Part shown: positions 63,793 through 64,000 of the stretch, one piece after another | Numbering within the stretch: the first letter of the stretch is position 1 | Layout of the letters: every line of letters starts with the position of its first letter | Origin: Achromobacter seleniivolatilans | Lineage (GTDB): Bacteria > Pseudomonadota > Gammaproteobacteria > Burkholderiales > Burkholderiaceae_B | Direction of reading: 5' to 3' | DNA length: 64,000 nt | Assembly (NCBI RefSeq): GCF_030864005.1 | Contig: NZ_CP132976.1 | Coordinates: 1,674,001 to 1,738,000, forward strand | Position numbers and translations under genes: made by a program | Notes under the pieces: generated by a model | Databases searched by the model: none | What the model was told of the DNA's origin: nothing | Seen by the model: only the letters and a program-made list of their open reading frames with translations

Positions 63793-64000
63793 GCCTGACC
63801 TTTTTGTATAAATATTTCACAATTCTACACATTGCATCACGCGACACGCTTGGCGCTGTACACACCGGCCATGGATTACGGCGCCACGCTGAACCGCAAC
63901 CTGAACAGCATTTGCCCTGCTAGTGGTTTTCCCTGAAAACCGCCAAAAAGCCCCTTCTCCTAATTCCCAATCCCCATGCACTCCGGTACATTTCGTCCAG
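63793..64000. other. Upstream region of the HNH-like gene, window end
   Basis: About 208 bases with A/T-rich runs near 63800-63840 that probably include the promoter. No further gene or repeat was recognised before the window ends. Confidence 0.4.

Overview
The window is high-GC DNA with short gaps, many ATGA stop/start overlaps and a gene content typical of Betaproteobacteria. The best guess, by inference, is an Alcaligenaceae chromosome (Achromobacter/Bordetella type). No rRNA, tRNA, CRISPR array or intact insertion sequence was recognised.

Layout. (1) 1-10900, plus strand: a five-gene alpha-glucan/trehalose operon, glgB (5' end outside the window), glgX, treZ, malQ, treY. It branches and debranches glycogen-like glucan and turns maltooligosaccharide into trehalose. 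(2) 11067-17294: a membrane metallophosphoesterase, an LctP-type permease, a ProQ/FinO-domain RNA-binding protein with a repeat-rich tail, a DUF4202 protein, an alpha/beta hydrolase and an NTF2-like protein. (3) 17320-31625: two complete oligopeptide-type ABC importers (binding protein, two permeases, two ATPases). One reads left and one right, and they flank an M20 amidohydrolase and a cytoplasmic DMSO-reductase-family molybdoenzyme. A perfect spaced inverted repeat lies between the divergent arms. (4) 31620-33091: two tandem Crp/Fnr-type regulators. (5) 33309-44311: a small hypothetical gene, pgi, and a 2.9-kilo-residue NdvB-type cyclic beta-1,2-glucan synthase. (6) 44348-52233: an iron-siderophore import locus. 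It has a TonB-dependent receptor, an MFS permease and two YbtP/YbtQ-like ABC half-transporters, read divergently from a PchR/YbtA-like AraC regulator. The gap holds a Fur-like site and two 21-bp direct repeats. No siderophore biosynthesis gene is present. (7) 52295-60092: a glyoxalase-fold protein, a B12-binding-type radical SAM protein with atypical cysteine spacing, a methyltransferase divergent from a BTAD/TolB-like/TPR regulator, a secreted hypothetical, an orphan degenerate ABC ATPase with a (GAA)7 tract upstream, and a small lipoprotein. (8) 60249-64000: visibly more A/T-rich, accessory-looking DNA with a Tat-exported DUF1254 protein and a 542-residue protein that joins an HNH-nuclease-like motif to C-terminal membrane segments.

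How it fits together. Regions 1 and 5 both handle glucose polymers and osmoprotectants (glycogen, trehalose, periplasmic glucans). Regions 3 and 6 are nutrient-capture modules whose exact substrates cannot be read from sequence. The least explained item is the HNH-like membrane protein at 62164-63792, followed by the orphan ATPase with a repeat tract in its upstream region and the regulatory repeats of the siderophore locus.
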